Positions 1-5,781 of a DNA stretch of 22,549 bases are shown here, piece after piece. Under the pieces are notes generated by a model. That model was not told where the DNA came from and did not search any database. It saw only the letters and a list, made by a program, of their open reading frames with translations. A program made the position numbers and the translations under genes. The first letter of the stretch is position 1. Every line of letters begins with the position of its first letter. Origin of the DNA: a virus; IMG/VR virus record IMGVR_UViG_3300022542_001402, positions 1 to 22,549 of that record, one strand, 5' to 3'.

Positions 1-107
1 ACTTTCTTCACTATTGCAGCTATAGTTTTACTAATCTTCATGTTAGTAGGCTTACTTGCTATTGTGATGCAAATTGCAAAGGGTGGTAAGGAGAAAAAAA
101 GCTCTGG
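1..107. repeat. terminal overlap marking a circular molecule (copy 1)
   Basis: These 107 bases are identical to 22443-22549. The repeat lies within a coding frame that becomes complete when the ends are joined, which fits the overlap of a circular assembly better than a biological terminal repeat. The implied circle is 22442 bp. Confidence 0.9.
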
Positions 108-123
108 TTATTCAGGATACTGA
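1..123 (+). CDS. 3' end of small two-helix membrane protein (probable major capsid protein)
   Basis: This is the C-terminal part of the gene that begins at 22236 at the other end of the window. Bases 1-107 equal 22443-22549, so joining the ends gives one uninterrupted 109-residue frame ending in TGA at 121-123. This part encodes the second hydrophobic helix and a short basic, Ser/Gly/Tyr-rich tail (KGGKEKKSSGYSGY). A long T-rich tract follows directly, as expected for an archaeal terminator. The function is argued in the entry at 22236. Confidence 0.85.
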   Translation, partial: TFFTIAAIVLLIFMLVGLLAIVMQIAKGGKEKKSSGYSGY

Positions 124-127
124 TTAA

Positions 128-160
128 TCTAATTTATTTTTTTTATTTTTTTTATTTTTT
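128..160 (+). terminator. T-rich terminator after the capsid gene
   Basis: Starting five bases after the stop codon at 121-123 there are three long T runs broken by single A bases. Archaeal RNA polymerase terminates at such runs without needing a hairpin. The tract runs straight into the GTTAAC palindrome of the next promoter, so the strongly expressed capsid message is probably separated here from the following operon. Confidence 0.6.
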
Positions 161-171
161 GTTAACAAAAA
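156..171. promoter_or_regulatory. 16-bp palindrome TTTTTGTTAACAAAAA, putative operator
   Basis: Perfect 16-bp palindrome. It is identical to 7783-7798, and in both places the TTTAAA of the TATA box starts exactly 7 bases after its last base. The upstream position next to the TATA/BRE region suggests a dimeric regulator that acts with or against TBP/TFB. Confidence 0.65.
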
Positions 172-177
172 CGAAGA

Positions 178-185
178 TTTAAAAG
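178..185 (+). promoter_or_regulatory. TATA box TTTAAAAG for leaderless gene at 207
   Basis: The box centre lies about 26 bases before the ATG at 207, so the transcript should begin at or next to the start codon. No Shine-Dalgarno sequence is present. Confidence 0.65.
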
Positions 186-206
186 GTTCAGATTATCTTA
201 TTAGAT

Positions 207-887
207 ATGGTTTTTGGAATACCTGGAACAGAAAATATATTTGGAGATTTTGATATTTCTAGTGCTTTAGGCACTGCTGGAAAATGGATATTACTTATTT
301 TTCTATTTATTTTAGTTGGAGGAATTTTCTATTTTGTTTTTTATCTCAAGAAAAAGAAAAAACGTTATAATAAAAAAATATTCTGGTTCGAAGAAGTCCA
401 TGACAATATGATTCCAATAGGCGAAGATTTAGCATGTGAATTAATTATTCCTGGAACTAACATTAATGTTTTTTATATCAAAAAAAAGGACATGTATTTA
501 CCTAGACCTGTGAAAAGAATGGGAAAAGATGCTTATTGGTTTGCTATAAGGAATAATAGGGAAATAGTCAATTTTGCAATGAAGAATATTAACAAAGAGA
601 TGACAGAAGCTAATCTGGAGTATGATCATACAGATATGAGATATGCTTTAACAAATCTTAAAGAGTTAATTAAAAGAAATTATCGTGACAAATCTCAACC
701 ATGGTGGAGAGAATTTAAAGACGTAATAGGCTTAATAGTTCTTATATTTGTACTAACATTATCTTTTATATTCATAATTTCTAGAGTGGGAATTTTAATT
801 GATCAAGTGGGAACTCTAATCGAACATGCAGACCAATTAATTCAATTAGCAGAAACAAAAGCAGGTAGTGGGGTAATAATGAAATGA
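207..887 (+). CDS. bitopic membrane protein with central soluble domain
   Basis: 226 residues of unrecognised family. A hydrophobic helix spans roughly residues 26-47 and is followed at once by a KKKKKR stop-transfer cluster. A charged soluble domain of about 120 residues follows, its first half rich in beta-type sequence and its second half helical. A second helix lies at about 175-196 and a short amphipathic tail ends the protein. The gene sits just behind the capsid gene and is coupled to the next gene through an ATGA overlap. A TATA box 26 bases upstream supports a leaderless start at this ATG. A role in the virion membrane or assembly is inferred only from position and topology. Confidence 0.8.
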   Translation: MVFGIPGTENIFGDFDISSALGTAGKWILLIFLFILVGGIFYFVFYLKKKKKRYNKKIFWFEEVHDNMIPIGEDLACELIIPGTNINVFYIKKKDMYLPRPVKRMGKDAYWFAIRNNREIVNFAMKNINKEMTEANLEYDHTDMRYALTNLKELIKRNYRDKSQPWWREFKDVIGLIVLIFVLTLSFIFIISRVGILIDQVGTLIEHADQLIQLAETKAGSGVIMK

Positions 888-1189
888 TTTTGGAAATTAT
901 ACTATCTATTTTAGTATTTTGTGCTTTATGGTTTTTTATATTCAAAATCAAACTTATGCTTGAAAATAATAAAATGTTAAAAGATATTGTTAATAAAATA
1001 GAAAAACAGAATAAAAGGTTCTTTATGGATGGAAAGGAATGTGATATAAAAAAAGAGTTAAAATCACAATCTCCAAAAGACCCAAAATCTACTTTAATAA
1101 CTAAGAGGAAATCAATAATAAAAAAATCTCCTAACTTATTTTCTAGAATGATAAGTTTTCTAAAAAATTTAAACTTGGATTTAAAATAA
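884..1189 (+). CDS. small membrane-anchored coiled-coil protein
   Basis: 101 residues. One N-terminal hydrophobic helix (about 2-24) is followed by a helical, charged stretch (25-45) and a Lys-rich tail. The ATG overlaps the stop of the previous gene (ATGA), so the two are probably translated together. The shape, one anchor plus a basic cytosolic tail, suits a scaffold or a DNA-membrane tether, but no family is recognisable. Confidence 0.7.
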   Translation: MILEIILSILVFCALWFFIFKIKLMLENNKMLKDIVNKIEKQNKRFFMDGKECDIKKELKSQSPKDPKSTLITKRKSIIKKSPNLFSRMISFLKNLNLDLK

Positions 1190-1191
1190 TC

Positions 1192-1317
1192 ATGGGAAAA
1201 ATTAAACGATTCCTTCTTAACTTCTTTTTTCCAATTCGGCCACAATTTCCAGATATTCTTAAAGACAAAAAAAAAGAATCTATATGCTTATTTAAAAAAA
1301 ATGAAACCCAAAACTAA
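1192..1317 (+). CDS. hypothetical 41-residue protein
   Basis: Short frame beginning two bases after the previous stop and overlapping the first 17 bases of the next gene. It starts MGKIKRFLLNFFFP, a basic amphipathic head with an aromatic-rich hydrophobic core, and ends in a Lys-rich tail. Position within a close-packed operon favours a real gene. The small size and lack of homologues I can recall make it uncertain. Confidence 0.4.
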   Translation: MGKIKRFLLNFFFPIRPQFPDILKDKKKESICLFKKNETQN

Positions 1318-1603
1318 ATCAACTCTCACGATAGCAATAACAATAATTTTAGCCATTGCTTTTATCATAACGTTGATAGTGCTTATAATAGAAAATGGCA
1401 AATGTGTAGATGATCCTTTCAGATATAGTGCAATTAAATTAAAGGAAAGTGGTGGTAATTATGCTTGTTCTTGCAAGTCTTTAGATATGAACCTGGCAGA
1501 TTTTTCTTTTAGTGAAGACGGCATAGAAATAGTAAAGCCTATTTATACTCATACTTATGCTAATAATTCTTTTGATTTTTCAAATATTAATATGACAAAA
1601 TGA
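1301..1603 (+). CDS. small membrane protein with cysteine-containing outer domain
   Basis: 100 residues. Residues 1-7 are basic, 8-31 form an uncleaved-looking signal anchor, and the rest is polar with three cysteines (one near residue 35 and a CSC pair near 56-58) and late N-x-S/T type sites. The orientation with a basic N-terminus predicts the C-terminal domain outside the cell or on the virion surface. It lies in the operon behind the capsid gene and its stop overlaps the next ATG. The function is unknown. Confidence 0.65.
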   Translation: MKPKTKSTLTIAITIILAIAFIITLIVLIIENGKCVDDPFRYSAIKLKESGGNYACSCKSLDMNLADFSFSEDGIEIVKPIYTHTYANNSFDFSNINMTK

Positions 1604-1692
1604 AGAAAAATAATCATAAATTAACTAAAGATGCTCAAAGAGTTAAGCACTTCAAAAAGTTAAAGAAAATTAGAAAGAGGAAGAAGAAATAA
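1600..1692 (+). CDS. 30-residue extremely basic peptide
   Basis: Starts in an ATGA overlap with the preceding gene and encodes 30 residues, over half of them Lys, Arg or His, ending in RKRKKK. Such a composition fits a nucleic-acid condensing peptide, as small basic DNA-binding proteins are known in some archaeal virions (for example VP2 of fuselloviruses). That parallel is by analogy only, since no sequence similarity is claimed. Confidence 0.5.
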   Translation: MKKNNHKLTKDAQRVKHFKKLKKIRKRKKK

Positions 1693-1696
1693 AAAA

Positions 1697-1801
1697 ATGT
1701 GTAATTGTATTCCATCAAGAATTGGTAGATTAGAAAGAAAAAAAGGTTCAATCAAAAGATTTTATTTGTCTATACTTAAATTTTTTAAAAAGAATCAGTA
1801 G
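1697..1801 (+). CDS. 34-residue basic peptide with N-terminal CxC
   Basis: Begins four bases after the previous stop. It encodes MCNCIPSRIGRLERKKG followed by a hydrophobic amphipathic helix and a Lys-rich end. The CxC pair at residues 2 and 4 could bind metal or be lipidated or disulfide-bonded, but this is speculative. It is kept because it continues the chain of close-packed small frames. Confidence 0.4.
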   Translation: MCNCIPSRIGRLERKKGSIKRFYLSILKFFKKNQ

Positions 1802-1824
1802 GTCGCTAAAATTCCTAATAAAGC

Positions 1825-1888
1825 ATATATCTATTATATATACTTTATCACCATAATCTTTATAAAGTATATATATCTATTATATATA
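1825..1888. repeat. 18-bp AT-only-plus-C direct repeat at a promoter
   Basis: ATATATCTATTATATATA occurs at 1825-1842 and again at 1871-1888, 46 bases apart. The second copy ends on the first base of the ATG at 1888 and spans the predicted transcription start, while the TATA box lies between the copies. Two sites for a regulator, or a slippage duplication, are both possible. Confidence 0.6.
1858..1867 (+). promoter_or_regulatory. TATA box CTTTATAAAG for leaderless gene at 1888
   Basis: Perfect 10-bp palindromic TATA box centred about 25.5 bases before the ATG at 1888, so a leaderless message is predicted. Confidence 0.6.
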
Positions 1889-1992
1889 TGAAAATAAAAC
1901 AATTCATACAAAGATTGTTCGCAAGGCAATATGTGGACCTTGCAAAAATTAAACTTCTTAAGAGGGCTGGATTCCAGCCTTTATTTTTTTAA
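1888..1992 (+). CDS. 34-residue basic amphipathic peptide
   Basis: Encodes MKIKQFIQRLFARQY and continues as an Arg/Lys-rich amphipathic helix ending in PLFF. The TATA box at the leaderless distance supports the start, and the stop abuts the next ATG (TAAATG). The function is unknown. The helix could be membrane-binding. Confidence 0.5.
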   Translation: MKIKQFIQRLFARQYVDLAKIKLLKRAGFQPLFF

Positions 1993-2184
1993 ATGATATT
2001 TGAATTAGCTTCAACATGGAAAGAAGGTTTAACTTTATTTATTTTGGGAACATTAATGATTTTTGTTAGTGGATATTTAAAATATAAACGAGAACAGAAA
2101 GAAACTACTAATGGGATTAAATTACCTAATGGTAAATTATGGTTTCCAGACAAAACATCCAAACAAAAGGAGAGTAAAATATAA
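1993..2184 (+). CDS. single-pass membrane protein, 63 residues
   Basis: A hydrophobic helix spans about residues 11-29, followed by a basic polar tail rich in Lys and Thr. It is probably cotranscribed with the peptide at 1888 and with the DUF2080-like gene that follows one base after its stop. No family is recognised. Confidence 0.65.
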   Translation: MIFELASTWKEGLTLFILGTLMIFVSGYLKYKREQKETTNGIKLPNGKLWFPDKTSKQKESKI

Positions 2185-2185
2185 A

Positions 2186-2356
2186 ATGGAAAATAAAGAT
2201 ATAAAAAGTTTAAAGAAACAACTTGACGAAATGAACATAGATGAAGTTATAAGAGGAGAAGTAAAAGCTTTTGGAACTTCTGCTCACTTAAACATTCCCA
2301 AAAAACATATAGGAAAGAAAACAATTACCTTAATATTAAAAAACTCGCGAAAATAA
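2186..2356 (+). CDS. DUF2080-like (transposon-encoded/AbrB-like) small protein
   Basis: 56 residues from the ATG at 2186; a longer frame exists upstream but overlaps the previous gene. The C-terminal half contains VKAFGTSAHLNIPKKHIGK followed by a hydrophobic beta strand. This matches the pattern of archaeal DUF2080 proteins (G-x-S-x-x-x-x-V/I-P-K-x-x-x-G-K), which are annotated as transposon-encoded and resemble swapped-hairpin AbrB domains. The N-terminal half is a short charged helix. A DNA-binding regulatory role is likely from the fold type. The gene converges on the recombinase with a 13-base gap. Confidence 0.6.
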   Translation: MENKDIKSLKKQLDEMNIDEVIRGEVKAFGTSAHLNIPKKHIGKKTITLILKNSRK

Positions 2357-2369
2357 GGAATGTTAGGAA

Positions 2370-3263
2370 TTAATGACTTAACTTTTCTTTTAGGGACTCC
2401 TTATTAATATGTGTGTAAATTTGTGTGCTTTGCAATGATGCGTGTCTCAAGACTTCTTGAACTTCTTTTAAATTCAATCCTTTTTCATTTAATAAATAAG
2501 AAGCATAAGAATGTCTTAATCGATGAGGATGAACTACTGTATCCAATATTGGCTTATCCTTCCCATCTAGTTTAGTAATTCCTGCAACAATCCCTGCCTT
2601 TCTTAATTTCATTTGCCAGGTTCTAGATTTGTTTTTTAAATTAATATCTCCATCATCACTAATAAAAATCTTTGAATTTACAGAATTAAATTTGTTATTT
2701 TTAATATAAATAGATACTCTTTTCATAAGTACGGCAGGAACTAAAGCTATTCCTTCTTTATCTCCTTTACCGTAGACTCTACACTCTCCCATTTTAGAAA
2801 CATCTTGTTTCCATATTTCCCAATTAAATGACATAATACTAATTTTAAGCAGTTCTCCTAACCTTAAAGCACAATAATAACTTAAAAGAAGCTGCAATTT
2901 AAGTTGTTCAGTTTCCAAAGCCTTTTCTAATAATTGTATTTGTTCGTGAGGAATTGGTTTAACTAATCTTTCTTTGATCCTCCCAGTAAGTTTAGGCAGC
3001 TCTACTTCTGCTATTTCCATCCTAAATTCTTGCGAAAAGCCAAGCTCTTTATAATTAACCTTTAAAAACTTTTGAAAATTAACTAAAAAACTTCTTGCTA
3101 TGCTATTTCTATTTGCTTTGATAGAAAGAAAACGACTTATTGTTTCTTGATTAAAACACTCATACGTAAATTTATTATAATAATAAATATAATTTTCTAT
3201 AGTTCTTTTTTTAAGATTCTTATTTTCTAACCATGTTTCAAATTTATCTATTGGAACTATCAT
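2370..3263 (-). CDS. tyrosine recombinase/integrase (XerA-like)
   Basis: 297 residues, standard length for a simple Xer-type recombinase. The N-terminal SAM-like core-binding domain is followed by the catalytic domain, with Arg at about 134 (ALRLGE), a beta-hairpin Lys near 166 (YGKGDKE), HPHRLRH with His247 and Arg250, LRHAS with His274, and the nucleophile Tyr283 (IYTHI). The full R-K-H-R-H-Y set is present, so the enzyme looks active. I chose the ATG at 3263, which overlaps the zinc-ribbon stop as ATGA, over a TTG three codons upstream. It may integrate the element at a tRNA gene or resolve multimers. The tRNA-like element at 4079-4155 is a nearby att candidate. Confidence 0.93.
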   Translation of the reverse strand: MIVPIDKFETWLENKNLKKRTIENYIYYYNKFTYECFNQETISRFLSIKANRNSIARSFLVNFQKFLKVNYKELGFSQEFRMEIAEVELPKLTGRIKERLVKPIPHEQIQLLEKALETEQLKLQLLLSYYCALRLGELLKISIMSFNWEIWKQDVSKMGECRVYGKGDKEGIALVPAVLMKRVSIYIKNNKFNSVNSKIFISDDGDINLKNKSRTWQMKLRKAGIVAGITKLDGKDKPILDTVVHPHRLRHSYASYLLNEKGLNLKEVQEVLRHASLQSTQIYTHINKESLKEKLSH

Positions 3264-3400
3264 TGTACCCAATGATTTAATTTAGTTTGCTCAATATCCT
3301 TAGAAATTTTAGTTCCACAAAAAGCACATCTCCAATAAGTTGCAAAATCCACAACATTTTTATGTGAGCCGCATCTCGGACAATCTGGTTTAAGTGTCAT
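3260..3400 (-). CDS. 46-residue zinc-ribbon protein
   Basis: Contains two CxxC pairs, CPRCG at residues 7-10 and CAFCG at 25-28, the signature of a small zinc ribbon as seen in archaeal transposon and transcription proteins. Its stop overlaps the recombinase start and its start overlaps the stop of the upstream membrane protein, both as ATGA, so all three form one translationally coupled unit. A role as partner or regulator of the recombinase is inferred from this coupling. Confidence 0.75.
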   Translation of the reverse strand: MTLKPDCPRCGSHKNVVDFATYWRCAFCGTKISKDIEQTKLNHWVQ

Positions 3401-3621
3401 TTTTTCTTTTTTCTACCAATTTTTCTGAATATTATCAAGATGAAGATTATAACAAGCGAAATCCACCAATATTGAATCATTACTTTAACAACAATAACAC
3501 CAAACATAACTAAAACATTTAAGATTATAAAACAAATAATCGCTGAAACTATGGCCCACATTACATATTTAGAAATATCTTGTTTCTTTTCATTATACTT
3601 GACCATATTATTAATTTTCAT
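3397..3621 (-). CDS. two-helix membrane protein, 74 residues
   Basis: Two hydrophobic segments (about 19-41 and 48-66) are flanked by basic ends, with a KIGRKKKK tail. It is the first gene of the recombinase operon. A second in-frame ATG at codon 6 is an alternative start. No family is recognised. Confidence 0.7.
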   Translation of the reverse strand: MKINNMVKYNEKKQDISKYVMWAIVSAIICFIILNVLVMFGVIVVKVMIQYWWISLVIIFILIIFRKIGRKKKK

Positions 3622-3837
3622 ATTATTTTAATTCGGTTAGCCGTCTAATTTTTCATTTGAAAAAGTGCCAGGAACTTAAAAGGGTTTGACGGATATACCA
3701 ATCTATAACTGCAATAACTGACCTTGTCTGCCTTACGGTTTAGACATTCCTGACACGTGAGAGTCTCGATAAAAAATTGTGTTTTGGAATTACAGAATTT
3801 TTGTTTGTTACTCCAACTCTCTCGGTAACTATGATCA
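3622..3837. other. gene-poor stretch with inverted repeats
   Basis: No convincing gene is seen. It is richer in GC than its surroundings. Visible elements are a CGG-TTAG-CCG hairpin near 3643-3652, the direct repeat TAACTG separated by three bases near 3707-3721, a hairpin formed by GTCT-GCC and GGT-TT-AGAC, a CACGTG palindrome, and GAGAGT pairing with a distant ACTCTC around an inner A-rich/T-rich pair. It could be a structured RNA or the long leader of the recombinase operon. Confidence 0.35.
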
Positions 3838-3939
3838 CTAAGTATGAATACACCACCAAACGAAAAATAACAAGAAAAGCGAAACAATCACACCCCAGAA
3901 CACAACTCCAATCCAATTAAGTTCTTTTTTTTCTTTCAT
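3838..3939 (-). CDS. 33-residue single-pass membrane peptide
   Basis: Encodes a charged head (MKEKKELNW) followed by one strongly hydrophobic helix rich in Val, Phe, Leu and Trp, ending in CIHT. A purine-rich stretch GAGATAAAAA precedes the ATG. The clean topology supports a real membrane peptide, which could be holin-like or a virion component. It is isolated within a gene-poor stretch, so confidence is moderate. Confidence 0.45.
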   Translation of the reverse strand: MKEKKELNWIGVVFWGVIVSLFLLFFVWWCIHT

Positions 3940-3980
3940 TTTTTATCTCTATGTTTGATGTCCTAAGGACTATTCCCCGT

Positions 3981-4000
3981 TAAGGAACCTTGGTTCCTTA
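3981..4000. repeat. hairpin TAAGGAACC-TT-GGTTCCTTA
   Basis: Nine complementary bases on each side of a two-base spacer. No T run follows on either strand that would make it a clear terminator. It could be a recombinase arm site or part of an RNA. Confidence 0.6.
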
Positions 4001-4078
4001 CTCCGTAGAGCTTTTCCGAGGTGTCAGGTGAGATATACATCACCATGTCTGGGCAGCGCTATCAGCATATCCCAAATT

Positions 4079-4155
4079 GGAGACGGCAGGATTCTAACCC
4101 GCGATTGTGTTCCAGTAAGTGTCAAGGCACAATCCTTCTCCTTACCCTCGTCTCC
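4079..4155 (-). other. 77-base tRNA-like element (pseudo-tRNA, possible attachment site)
   Basis: On the minus strand the ends form a perfect 7-bp acceptor-like stem (GGAGACG with CGTCTCC). Just before the 3' arm is a 5-bp stem (GCGGG with CCTGC, one G-U pair) enclosing the seven-base loop TTAGAAT, which resembles a T arm in which C56 is replaced by A. Total length is tRNA-like, but there is no normal D arm or 5-bp/7-base anticodon arm. Instead a 7-bp stem (GATTGTG with CACAATC) holds an 18-base loop. I infer a degraded or mimic tRNA, possibly the site used by the nearby integrase. A working tRNA is unlikely. Confidence 0.4.
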
Positions 4156-4164
4156 ATTGTGAGC

Positions 4165-4242
4165 GGGGGTCTTAATGAAAAATAAAATTAAACGAGAATC
4201 TAATTCTCTTTCAAAATTAAGTCGTGTGTCAGTCCAACCCCC
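4165..4242. repeat. nested inverted repeats (three shells)
   Basis: GGGGGT at 4165-4170 pairs with ACCCCC at 4237-4242, CTTAAT at 4171-4176 with ATTAAG at 4216-4221, and GAGAAT at 4194-4199 with ATTCTC at 4203-4208 around a three-base loop. The shells are nested in order, as in one long imperfect hairpin. It adjoins the tRNA-like element. Confidence 0.5.
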
Positions 4243-4265
4243 ATGCTGACTATGATTTGTGATTT

Positions 4266-4427
4266 TCATTTTCTATATTTATTCATTATATCAAATATTT
4301 CCATTTGCATTTTTATTTTACATTCTTTGCATAAAGGAACTGGTTTTATATCTGGGTCTCCAACTCCAAAATATCCTATTGCTTTGTTCTTCTTACATTT
4401 ACAACATAATTCATTTTCAATTTTCAT
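4266..4427 (-). CDS. small zinc-finger-like protein, 53 residues
   Basis: Contains CCKCKK at residues 8-13 and CKEC about 22 residues later, a treble-clef/zinc-ribbon-like spacing, followed by an amphipathic helix. It is the last gene of the minus-strand run that starts at 6120, and its ATG overlaps the preceding stop as ATGA behind GGAGAAAAATTAAG. Many viral early operons carry such small metal-binding proteins; the specific role is unknown. Confidence 0.65.
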   Translation of the reverse strand: MKIENELCCKCKKNKAIGYFGVGDPDIKPVPLCKECKIKMQMEIFDIMNKYRK

Positions 4428-4558
4428 CTTAATTTTTCTCCAAATAATTCTTCATTAGACATACTTTTCCAAGGTTCCATAGGGTCATCAAATTTTGGAC
4501 ATTTACAATCTTCCTTAAAACATCCACATTTCAAACATTGATAACAATATTCACTCAT
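4424..4558 (-). CDS. cysteine-rich 44-residue protein
   Basis: The N-terminal half has six cysteines (CYQC, CGC, CKC), consistent with a small zinc-binding fold, and the C-terminal half is an acidic/basic helix ending in FGEKLR. Both ends overlap neighbours as ATGA. The end of the frame is dictated by the repeated junction sequence that also serves as the ribosome site of the next gene. Confidence 0.6.
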   Translation of the reverse strand: MSEYCYQCLKCGCFKEDCKCPKFDDPMEPWKSMSNEELFGEKLR

Positions 4559-4572
4559 CTTAATTTTTCTCC
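4424..4572. repeat. 18-bp repeated gene-junction sequence
   Basis: The same 18 bases occur at 4424-4441 and 4555-4572. On the minus strand they read GGAGAAAAATTAAGATGA, joining a Shine-Dalgarno-like GGAG, the stop of one gene and the ATG of the next. This looks like duplication of a translational coupling cassette. Confidence 0.7.
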
Positions 4573-4683
4573 TATAAGTTTAGCTCGTCTTTCCTTAAAT
4601 TCTTCCCAACTTATAAAATCTATTCTACTGCCATCAGGCATTAAAATATGTCCTCTTTCATCACTTAAACTTTCTTCAGTCAT
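4555..4683 (-). CDS. hypothetical 42-residue protein
   Basis: A short charged protein (MTEESLSDERGHILMPDG, then a basic helix) that ends in IGEKLR, like its neighbour, because the two share the same junction sequence. It overlaps the methyltransferase stop and the next gene by ATGA. No recognisable domain. Confidence 0.55.
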   Translation of the reverse strand: MTEESLSDERGHILMPDGSRIDFISWEEFKERRAKLIGEKLR

Positions 4684-5138
4684 TTTTTAAGTTTTTTACC
4701 TCTTAAAATAAATAAAGCACAGTTTGAAGGTTGTTTCCATCTCTCACCTGTTTCTGCGTGTATCCACTTAACACGGCCACATGACCTAACTTCTGCTCCT
4801 GCTTCAAATAACATATTTAATAAAGATAAAACTGGAAGAATTAGGACCGAAGTTTTTCCTTTCTTTTGCTCTTCTATTGCTTTTCTAACAAATGCTGTAG
4901 GACCATGCCCATTTATAGCATCTGCTCTTCTAAATGGAGGATTAACCCAATTAACACTTCTCCACTCGGCCTCAATTCCATCTTTTTTAAATGGATAAGG
5001 ACAAGGGTCAAAATCAAAATTAAATTCTTTATCTAAAGGTTCATAAATTTCGTTAGGTATGCACCAAAACTTCTTCTCACTTTCTTCCTGCCTTATTGGA
5101 AATAATGTATTTTCATCAAGTTTATAATCTTTTTTCAT
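4680..5138 (-). CDS. phage-type Dam DNA N6-adenine methyltransferase
   Basis: 152 residues, typical for the phage Dam family (PF05869). The N-terminal substrate/cofactor segment CIPNEIYEPLDKEF leads to DFDPCP (42-47), and the catalytic NPPF motif (66-69, DPPY-like) follows NW. Downstream come a hydrophobic strand, LILPVLS, and a late tryptophan-rich region. The motifs are intact, so activity is expected on adenine in DNA. No cognate restriction enzyme is visible, so it is a solitary enzyme that probably protects the element from host restriction or marks its DNA. It lies in the middle of a tightly overlapping operon. Confidence 0.85.
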   Translation of the reverse strand: MKKDYKLDENTLFPIRQEESEKKFWCIPNEIYEPLDKEFNFDFDPCPYPFKKDGIEAEWRSVNWVNPPFRRADAINGHGPTAFVRKAIEEQKKGKTSVLILPVLSLLNMLFEAGAEVRSCGRVKWIHAETGERWKQPSNCALFILRGKKLKK

Positions 5139-5350
5139 TTTAAATCCTCTTCTGTGATGTTGAAGAAATGTTTAATCCAAGACTCAGAAAAACATCGGAT
5201 ATCTTCTTTCTTTTGTGATGTTGATGGTGTTGAATTTCGGATATCTAAAACCCACTTCACAGCTTCGGCTTTTAGTTCTACATACCAGTATAAATCTCCA
5301 AGAGATTGTCCTTTTATTATATCTTTCAAAGTTTTATTTTCTTTTTTCAT
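5135..5350 (-). CDS. hypothetical 71-residue protein
   Basis: A mostly helical, soluble, mildly basic protein with an aromatic-rich stretch (GDLYWYVELK) and a conserved-looking SWIKHFFNITEEDL end. Its stop overlaps the methyltransferase ATG as ATGA, and its start lies within the last codons of the previous gene. Coupling suggests a helper for the methyltransferase or another early function. The family is not recognised. Confidence 0.65.
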   Translation of the reverse strand: MKKENKTLKDIIKGQSLGDLYWYVELKAEAVKWVLDIRNSTPSTSQKKEDIRCFSESWIKHFFNITEEDLK

Positions 5351-5489
5351 TTTGTAAGTAAAACTCCAATAATTTATGAATCATATCTAAATAATCAGTA
5401 ATTCTATAATCAGCATCCTTATTATATTTCTTAATCGCTTCTTCTAATCTCTGAATTGTCCATCTGTTTATTTCAATACTAAATGTCAT
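5334..5489 (-). CDS. hypothetical 51-residue helical protein
   Basis: Starts MTFSIEINRWTIQRLEEA with further helix (YLDMIHKLLEFYLQ), overlapping the next gene by 17 bases. The beta strand followed by two helices is reminiscent of a ribbon-helix-helix DNA-binding fold. This is a shape argument only. Confidence 0.55.
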   Translation of the reverse strand: MTFSIEINRWTIQRLEEAIKKYNKDADYRITDYLDMIHKLLEFYLQNEKRK

Positions 5490-5498
5490 TTTCTTTTT

Positions 5499-5747
5499 TC
5501 ATTTCAAAATCCCCTCACCTAAATGTTTTAAGGCAAGTTTGTCAATTTTCTGCTTAATCATTAATAAAAGTCCTGCTCTTGAATAATGTCTTCTTGTTTC
5601 TTTAGGCATATTTTCTGTTATAAAATCTTTCAACTCCACTAAAAACTCTTGGATTTTTTCTTTGACATGTGACTCTGGATACCAAAAAGCTTCAAGTCTG
5701 TCTATTCCTAAATCTTGTCTTTTATCACTCAATGTTTCTTCACTCAT
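5499..5747 (-). CDS. hypothetical 82-residue helical protein
   Basis: A soluble, charged protein predicted mainly helical (KEKIQEFLVELKDFITENM and LLLMIKQKIDKLALKHL). No membrane segment or catalytic motif is visible. It lies in the minus-strand early-type operon between a two-helix membrane protein and the methyltransferase group. Confidence 0.65.
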   Translation of the reverse strand: MSEETLSDKRQDLGIDRLEAFWYPESHVKEKIQEFLVELKDFITENMPKETRRHYSRAGLLLMIKQKIDKLALKHLGEGILK

Positions 5748-5781
5748 TTTGATAGCTCCTTTTGTATTTGCTCATCTCTAC

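Larger units (their letters stand above)
3940..4265. other. gene-poor structured region
   Basis: No gene is supported here. It holds a 9-bp stem hairpin at 3981-4000, a GGTGA/TCACC hairpin near 4027-4044, the tRNA-like element 4079-4155 and the nested dyads 4165-4242. The concentration of dyads next to the integrase operon suggests an attachment site or a structured noncoding RNA. Confidence 0.4.

Noticed and set aside
1-107. Long terminal repeat of a retroelement or linear-virus terminal repeat
   Set aside because: The repeat is inside a coding sequence and completes a capsid-like gene on joining, so assembly overlap of a circle is simpler.
781-1245. 154-codon minus-strand frame
   Set aside because: Shadow of the two plus-strand genes at 207 and 884, which have better starts and an ATGA overlap.
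1825-1888. CRISPR-like repeat
   Set aside because: Only two copies of an AT-only type repeat with promoter elements between them, and no cas genes anywhere in the circle.
3645-3887. 80-codon minus-strand frame
   Set aside because: It lies over inverted repeats, has irregular composition, and overlaps the more gene-like 33-residue membrane peptide in another frame.
4079-4155. Functional tRNA gene
   Set aside because: No D arm and no 5-bp stem with a 7-base anticodon loop can be formed, and the T loop lacks C56. It is kept only as a tRNA-like element.
4024-4269. 81-codon minus-strand frame
   Set aside because: Its middle reads SRVRILPSP, a translation typical of a tRNA T arm, and it runs through the tRNA-like element and nested repeats.
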